The position numbers were made by a program, and so were the translations under genes. A stretch of 64,000 nt of DNA from Volutella citrinella. Its lineage: Eukaryota; Ascomycota; Sordariomycetes; Hypocreales; Nectriaceae. Under the pieces are notes generated by a model that was not told where the DNA came from, did no database searches, and worked only from the letters and a program-made list of their open reading frames with translations. Below are positions 57,801-64,000 of this stretch, in pieces (the first letter of the stretch is position 1; every line of letters starts with the position of its first letter). The stretch lies in the NCBI GenBank assembly GCA_034401135.1, contig JAWZSP010000001.1, positions 4,526,001 through 4,590,000 of the forward strand. Reading direction: 5' to 3'.

Positions 57801-58764
57801 CACGCCTCATTGATGGGCAATTCTCGTTCACACATACCTGTTCCGGCCGACAAGGCACCCACGGAGCTTGCACTGATGTGCTTGAGATGGGACGGCGGAT
57901 GTGCAATTGGGCCAGCCGTACCAGCGCAGCTCGTGATCCTTCTGTCCGCCATGCACTACCTGGGCCAGTTTCTGTATTATTGCTGCTGCTAGCCACTTCT
58001 GCCCTCTTGACTCTTAGGTACTACAAGTACTGATATATTCCATTTCCGCACCCACAACACAGCCCAGCCCAGGCTTCACCTGTTTTCTAGGTAGGTCGGT
58101 ACTCTGTGAGGTATGGTGAGATGAAACTGGAGGATGCTCTGCCTCCTAAGGTTAGAACTCACTGGGTTACTGTCATCAGTCATATCCAGCAATGTCCGTC
58201 CCCACGCTCTCACACTTCCGCATCTTGCAGCCGTTGTCGACAGACTGCTCATGGCTCAAGTAGTAATATTTTAATTTTGGAGGCAGCTACTCGCGTGGTC
58301 CTGGGAGCATCCTCCCTCAGCAGCCCGCCGCACCCGCAGGCTTGAGCCTACCTACCTCCTTCCACAGAGGTTTCTGGTGATGCCCTTGTGCGAGCCCACT
58401 GCCCGAGATCGCTCAGCCTTCGTAGGAGGGGACCTAACGTGCTGCAACCATGGCTGCATGGGCAAGGGGACCCTGCTTCGTGAGCCCGGCCCCGCCTGGA
58501 GTACAGTACCCCATCCGGCTGGCGGCAGCTCGCCATGCGGACACCTGGGTTGCTGGACAGGCTCATCAGCGGGCCCCTTGGCGCAGTGCTCAGTGCACAG
58601 GAGCAGCCCCGTCCCTATGGGGCCATGCTGAAGCTGCTGTTCCCCTCATCATCCATTCCGTGGTCTGCCCTCATGTTGGTGCCCAGGGCCCCTGCTGCAC
58701 AACCGGCCCCGGTCATGCAGCCATCATCCACTGGCTAAGGGTAGAGAGGGGAGAGGGACGGGGT

Positions 58765-58788
58765 GTAGTAGTAGTAGTAGTAGTAGTA
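58765..58788. repeat. (GTA)8 microsatellite
   Basis: Eight perfect GTA units about 700 bp upstream of the RGS gene start. Probably length-variable between strains. Confidence 0.9.
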
Positions 58789-59104
58789 GCGTTGGTCGCC
58801 AGTGTACCTGCTACTTTGCTTGCCTCCTCCGGAGGACCGTCATCCTCCAGGCGCTATTCCCCCTATCCCCCTACGTCCTGGCCCATCTGGGGCGGGTCTT
58901 TTGGGCGTCCGACTTGGTTGCTAGGCCTCCGCTGCCCTGGGCACTGGCTGCTGGTGGGTTTGCCCGCTTTGCTAGTAGCTGCTAGCGGGCAGCCCACAGG
59001 CTCGTCTCTGGCCCCCGTCAGGCCCTCCTGGGTGGCTCCATAGCGCATGAGAGCCCTGCTACGAGCCTACGACAGAGCCTGATCCGCTGCAACTGGGTTT
59101 TTCG

Positions 59105-59470
59105 TTGCCTCCATCCCATCCAAGGATCCATCCTCGCCCACTGATCCATTCACTCATCCGTCCACCCACACATTCTCTCACGGCACCCCTCCCCATGCAG
59201 GCTAGTGGTTCCGTCCGGCACACCCCACGCCCCCTCCCTTCGCCATGCGCCATGCGGCCATCCCTATCCCCATCCACTTTGTCTCCTCCTCTCACGCTCC
59301 CAGGGCTCGGGCCTGGCTTGTCTCGTCTTGTCTGGTCTGGCTTGGTTTGGTTTGACCTACTACCTTTACCTATCGCTCGCGTCCCACTTCCCACTCTCTT
59401 GTCAATCTCCTTCTTATTTGACCCTTCCTGCCGCTCTCACTAAGCCACTGGTTCCTGACCCTCCTCGTTC
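59105..59470 (+). promoter_or_regulatory. Pyrimidine-rich leader of the RGS gene
   Basis: The plus strand is dominated by C and T (TCCATCC, CTCTC and similar), with a stretch of spaced TCTGG/TTTGG units at 59325..59352. This is typical of the core promoter or 5' leader in filamentous fungi. Confidence 0.5.
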
Positions 59471-59476
59471 CGTTAG

Positions 59477-61775
59477 ATGGCCACTCTCTCGCACCCTCCT
59501 CGGCCTACGGTTTCCCACTCTGCCTCTCGCTCAGATACCCCGGAGCACTCTGCGACTCCCCGCTCGTCTATATCGGAACGCTCGCCGCCCATCGACGTCC
59601 TCCCGGTTGTCGCTGCCTCTCCCGCACACTCCATCTACGGCCACCGCCCCTCGGCCTCCTTCTCCAGATCCAGCCAACGCTCCTCCAGTGGCATCCTCGC
59701 CTTGGCCGCTGCCGCCCTCGACCGCACACAGAGCGCCATCGCCAACATCTCCGAGCCCTCCGTCCGACCGCGGCAATCCAACGGCACGCTCTCAAGGCTG
59801 TCCCTGCTGTCGAGCTCCTCCCCCAACTCGGAACCCGGGAGCCCAGAGAAGCACAGCCGCTTGAGAAGCGCCTCGAACCAGTCTCTCCTCCCCGGATCCA
59901 ACCTGGACAGCAAGATCACCAGCCCGGCTCCGTCGGCGAACCACCCGCCGTCGCAGCCTTACACGGCCACGGATCCCACTCTTCCTCCTCCCGTCAAGGT
60001 GCCTGTCTCCGAGAACAAGATGCACCAGACATCGTCGCGCTTGTTGCGCATGACCGACGATGAGCGGCCTTTCACAAGGGTATGCGATTCCCACCCCCGT
60101 CTTCCGCCCCCCGCCCGTAACCCCTACCCATTGTTATGTTCACTGAGCCGCTCGTCACGCCCCCGCGCCTGGAGCCTGTCGTTGCAATCTTGGAAACGTT
60201 GAAAGCCCGAAACAATTCCATGGACAATCGTTGAACTGACAATGCTCTGTGTGATGTAGGACTTCAAGGATTTGTTCGCGACCCTAGTGGTCAGTCTCTT
60301 ACCGCTGTCTGCTCATCGAGTGCGCCTGACCAAGGTCGACTACACTTTCCTGTCCGAGGATGCCATCAACAACCTCGGCTCGCTCAAGTTCTCCCAGTCC
60401 AACCGCATGCCCGACCCCAAAGACCCTTCCCGCATTGTCACCACAACCACAACGACCACTTTCTCCATGGCCAAGGACATGGCCCGCTCAATTTGCCAGC
60501 GATTTGTCGACGCCCGATTCATTGAGTCGGCCGACGGCAAGTACCAGCAGGTGTATAACATGAAGGGATCTGTGTGGCAGCTGACCCCTAAGGGAATCAC
60601 TGTCCTCGACAGGTTCTGCTCGAGAAACGGTATCCAGCAGAAGCAGGTAGCGGAGCTCACCAACCTCGGCGGCACCCAATTGGTGCTTTTGGAGCGAGAT
60701 GGGCAGACGGACAAGCTGCTGCACGATCAAGGCACCATCGAAGTCATCTTCCGACGATTCGTCGGCACCGAGGGCCGCAATGTCAAGGCGACAGTGAACG
60801 CCGCTGACTCAGACTCGCTCCATGACTACAAGGATGGTCTCACTGGTGTCAAGATGGCCGCGGAGCGCAAGGTCAATGGCAAGTCGTATCGTGATACCTT
60901 TACTGGCAAGGCCACCACAGACTGGCTGATGGACTGCTCCACCATTGTCGACCGCCGTGAAACCGTCGAAGTGGCCACCCTGTTTGTCGAGTATGACCTC
61001 ATCGAGCCTGTGGCCCAGGACCGGGCCTTTATGTCTCAGAACCCCGGGCACAACGTGTTCCAGCCCACCAAGTACGCCATTTACCAGCTATCGCAGCGAG
61101 GCAAGGACCTAATAAACGGCACTGGCTCCCGCGGACGGGCTTCTGAAAGCGAGGGTGGCCAAGCGCCCCAACGCAACGGCATCACCCGCGATTCCAACAC
61201 GGCGCGACTGGACAAGATCCTCAACGACCCCGCCCTCCGCCTCCTGTTCCGCGAGAATCTGCGGGACACGCACTGCGAGGAGAACCTCTCATTCTACCAG
61301 GAGGTGGATGAGTTTGTGCGAGCGTGCAAGGCCGCCACCCGGCAGGCGCAGAAGAACCCTGGCAGCACGTCGATGGATGGCGTCAAGGAAATTATGGCAC
61401 AGGCCTACGGCATCTACAATGCCTTTTTGGCGCCTGGATCCCCGTGCGAGCTGAACATTGACCACCAGCTCCGCAACAACCTGGCGACCAGGATGACCAA
61501 GGCTGTCGGCCAGGACGTGACGATGATCGACACGCTCCAGGAAGTCACATCCCTGTTTGAGGACGCTCAGACTGCTGTCTTCAAGCTCATGGCGAGTGTA
61601 AGTTTGGTTCTAGCTCAGGCTAATCTCCGCCGACGTGACGCTAACATGACCACCACAGGACTCGGTGCCCAAATTCCTCCGCAGCCCCCGGTACGAGAGC
61701 CAATTGAGGAACTACGAGTTTGACCTCATCGGCCGCGCACCTGAGCGCAGCCAGAGCCGCTCCAACCGAAAGTGA
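59477..61775 (+). CDS. flbA: Regulator of G-protein signalling, FlbA type (DEP + RGS)
   Basis: RGS protein that speeds GTP hydrolysis on a G-alpha subunit. In Aspergillus FlbA restrains FadA-driven growth and permits conidiation; related proteins are Metarhizium CAG8 and Cryphonectria RGS. Exons 59477..60079, 60260..61597 and 61659..61775 give 685 aa. The first 195 residues are Ser/Pro-rich. The fungal DEP-related region starts near residue 202 (DFKDLFATL, NNLGSLKFSQSNRMPDPKDP). A second DEP domain lies at about 395-480 (RDTFTGKATTDWLMD). The RGS domain covers about 517-665: RLDKILNDPALRLLFRENL, EENLSFYQEVDEF, and the DSVPKFLRSPRYESQL end encoded by the third exon. The first intron is 180 nt, the second 61 nt. 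It stands downstream of the 11-kb gene-free region. Confidence 0.92.
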
Positions 61776-63190
61776 GGAGTCGACTGCTGATGATGATGAA
61801 ATCTTTCATCTCGTCGTCTTAATGAAGGGCCTGCCTGCCTCTGGGAGGAGGGCTACACTCGGCCCCCCGCCCCGCAAGCTTGAACCCCAATTTACGAGTC
61901 ATTGCATACAAAACCAGCCTACTCATTGATTTGGCTAGATGCACTTTCCCAGTTGGGATCGATACCAGCTAGAGCCCACTCCCATCTACTGCATTATCGG
62001 TGTTTTCGGCCATTCCACAAACCTTTTATCACGCCGTCTTTCTTCCACCTCTTGCTGCTTTTCTTGTTTATTTATGCCCTTTTATCACTTTTTCTCATGA
62101 CATCCGGTGCGTTGTGCAGAGGACAGCGCAGCGCCTTGGGCCGAAAAGGGTCGCTTGCTTGGGCCTTGTCTCGGCTGGCCACCCCATTTTTTGTTTTCGA
62201 AATATTTTTTTCCCTTTGTTTTCTGGTTCGGTTCTTTACCCGCACCACGCCTCGTACAAGCTGGAGGCTCTGGTGTACGCTAGCTCAGGGGAACCTGGAT
62301 GATACCACGGCCAGTGCATGTCGCCCTCTTTGTTTTTTTAGGGGCGACGTGGGCCAGGGCGGCGGCTTTTCGCCCGCGTGTGGATTGGCGGGTGGGGAGG
62401 ACAAGCAGATGGAATTGGATCCTCTCAGCGGTCCAGAGCGGGATTATGCCCAGACGCGCACAAGGGTGGTGCGACTGATTGTCAGGCAACGGATGGAACA
62501 CGAAAAAGATTCGGCGGCATATTGTTATTAACGGCCCATGGACATGTTGCCACACTCGGGCCGATGTAATGCATTGCATTGGAAGGAGTCGGTTACCAGG
62601 TGGAAGCGCTCATACAAGAAATACTGTAAATAGAAAGAAAGATTACGCATTTGGGCAGCCTCAGCAAGAAACAAACAAAAGAAAACAAAACAAAACAAAT
62701 GAAAACAAAACAAAAGTCAAAACTCACCCACCCGGCTGTCGTGCAGGTTGCCAAGTTGCACATGCAGATTCCGCCTCGTGATTCACCGTCCGAGACACAC
62801 GACATGGTGCAAGGGGATTCTGGAACGGAGGCTCATCGCAGTCGACGGGCTACGGAATGGTGATTGATTCTGACTTGGCTGGACAGCATTCTTGGCCGGC
62901 GAGACAGTGCTGACTGCCTGCAATCTCGAGAGAATCACGCCGTCGCCGTGGAGAATGACGAGAGAGTCTTGAGGGTGAGTTGACATGGGGATGTGCATGC
63001 TGTAGCGAGGGATAAAAGAAGCCATCTTGGACCTTGGCACTGGACATGATCGCCCTCACACACTCTTGCTGCCGTCCATCTTTCCAACGTTGACTGTCTC
63101 ACGCACTCACGCACACACTCCCTTGTTTGGATCCCCCTGAACAAAAACACACGTTGACAACAAACCGAAAAGTCTCACCCATCAAGGACA
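61776..63190. other. Intergenic region before the GPI-protein gene
   Basis: About 1.4 kb. It contains the RGS 3' UTR, an AAAAC-type repeat (62668..62716), and a possible TATA-like GATAAAAG at 63011..63018, about 175 bp before the next start. No coding sequence is supported. Confidence 0.5.
62668..62716. repeat. (AAAAC)n-like microsatellite
   Basis: Irregular AAAAC and AAAC units for about 49 bp in intergenic DNA. Confidence 0.8.
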
Positions 63191-63628
63191 ATGTTTGTCA
63201 AGACGGCCGTCCTCGCCCTCGCCGGCATCGCCTCCGCCGCCGAGTACCCCTGGTACGGCGCTCCCACGCACACCCCTGTGCCCAACAACGGCACCGTGAT
63301 CAAGGTCAAGGTCGTGGACGTGTTCGAGACGTTCTGCCCGGAGCCGACCGTCTTCGAGTTCAACCGCAAGAAGTACACGGTGACGAACGCGCCGACCACG
63401 GTGACCATCACCGACTGCCCCTGCACCGTCACCGAGAGTCCCACCAAGCCCACTGCCACCGGCGGCGGCGGCAGCGCCAAGCCCTCGGAGCTGCCATACG
63501 TGGAGCCCGGGTCCAACCCCAGCCCCGGCGGCGGCGAGGTCCCGGAGACGGTCAAGTCGGGGGCCACTGCCGTTCAGGTTAGCCTGGGCCTCGGCCTTGC
63601 CGCACTCATGGGCGTGATTGCTCTCTAA
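63191..63628 (+). CDS. Small GPI-anchored cell wall protein
   Basis: Single exon, 145 aa. The signal peptide is about residues 1-17 (MFVKTAVLALAGIASAA). The mature part has VVDVFETFCPEPTVFEFN and a Val/Thr-rich stretch (YTVTNAPTTVTITDCPCTVT), with Cys residues in a CPE..CPC arrangement. A Gly/Pro/Ser linker leads to a C-terminal hydrophobic tail (VQVSLGLGLAALMGVIAL), preceded by small residues suitable for GPI attachment. The Cys/Thr motif recalls the repeat of yeast Sed1 and related fungal wall proteins. It probably sits on the cell surface as a structural or adhesive protein. Confidence 0.82.
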   Translation: MFVKTAVLALAGIASAAEYPWYGAPTHTPVPNNGTVIKVKVVDVFETFCPEPTVFEFNRKKYTVTNAPTTVTITDCPCTVTESPTKPTATGGGGSAKPSELPYVEPGSNPSPGGGEVPETVKSGATAVQVSLGLGLAALMGVIAL

Positions 63629-64000
63629 GTGCTCGTGAGTGGAGGAGTTCTTTGGGGTCGAAGACAACACAATGGAGGAGAAACGAGGAATCAACATGCG
63701 AGGAAGACACAGAAGGACGAGGGAGAGCTCAGTGCGTTGCCGGCAAACAGACCATGGCGTTCACGATTGTCAGATCATCATTGCCCTTTGCGCGTCTTGG
63801 ACCTGCCGCTTTCGACCTTGTCACACTAGAAGAGCGCGCTTGGAGAGGGAGGGGGGTATGGTTTTGATGGTTTTGAATTCAGCAGGTGGACCTAGCCGTC
63901 ATTGATTGAGGTGGGCTTTAGGCGTAGTCGGGGAAGAGGATTTCAAACATGCTTGTTAATTTGGCGGCAAATGATGCGCCTGATTATAATGATATAATAT
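63629..64000. other. 3' flank at window end
   Basis: The 3' UTR and downstream sequence of the GPI-protein gene up to the window edge. The last bases are AT-rich. No further gene start was seen. Confidence 0.5.

Larger units (their letters stand above)
48264..59476. other. 11.2-kb region with no credible gene
   Basis: No open frame here has domain motifs, and none could be linked by splicing into a protein of normal composition. GC content looks similar to coding neighbours, so it is not an AT-rich, RIP-mutated repeat island. There is no duplicated block, terminal repeat or transposase. Contents noted: a G11-A-G run at 51827..51845, a CT-rich tract at 52098..52132, a (GTA)8 repeat at 58765..58788, and a pyrimidine-rich leader at 59105..59470. 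The right end must hold the RGS gene promoter and leader. Non-coding transcripts or long 5' leader exons are possible but cannot be seen by eye. Confidence 0.6.

Overview
The window is nuclear DNA of a filamentous ascomycete. I would guess Sordariomycetes, perhaps Hypocreales, but cannot prove the order. The genes are split by short introns (about 48-130 nt) with GT..AG ends and CTAAC/CTGAC-like branch sites. They include Pezizomycotina markers such as an FlbA-type RGS regulator. Coding DNA is moderately GC-rich. No rRNA, tRNA, CRISPR array or intact transposon was recognised.

Layout. 1-5.3 kb: 3' part of an AFG2/DRG1-type AAA ATPase (+), convergent with PSY2, the PP4 regulatory subunit 3 (-). 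5.3-8.8 kb: no gene seen. 8.8-17.7 kb: an accessory block of lineage-specific-looking genes. It holds a secreted protein with dibasic processing sites, a frameshifted Cys-rich single-pass membrane protein, a seven-helix membrane protein, and a very large secreted subtilase-like protein whose catalytic Asp is replaced by Glu. It also holds duplicated DNA scraps and a truncated gene remnant. 19.5-25.2 kb: a Pro-rich hypothetical, ALG5 (dolichol-P-glucose synthase) and ERG1 (squalene epoxidase, -). 27.2-30.0 kb: a PPR protein (-). 31.7-32.4 kb: a small spliced hypothetical. 32.7-35.4 kb: divergent BUB3 (-) and SUI2/eIF2alpha (+). 36.0-38.6 kb: IMP2 and an MME1-type mitochondrial carrier. 39.2-40.6 kb: a hypothetical (-). 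41.1-45.2 kb: mitochondrial uL23m, an MT-A70 methyltransferase (-) and a LEU5-type CoA carrier. 47.0-48.3 kb: CDC73 (Paf1 complex). 48.3-59.5 kb: 11.2 kb with no credible gene, ending at the FlbA-type RGS gene (59.5-61.8 kb). 63.2-63.6 kb: a small GPI-anchored wall protein.

Most of the window is core housekeeping in ordinary order. Mitochondrial functions (PPR protein, IMP2, two carriers, uL23m) are frequent between 27 and 45 kb, but nothing shows that they are co-regulated. The two unusual places are the 8.8-17.7 kb block and the gene-free 11 kb upstream of the RGS gene. Exon boundaries were placed by reading splice signals and frame continuity. They have not been checked against transcripts or databases.
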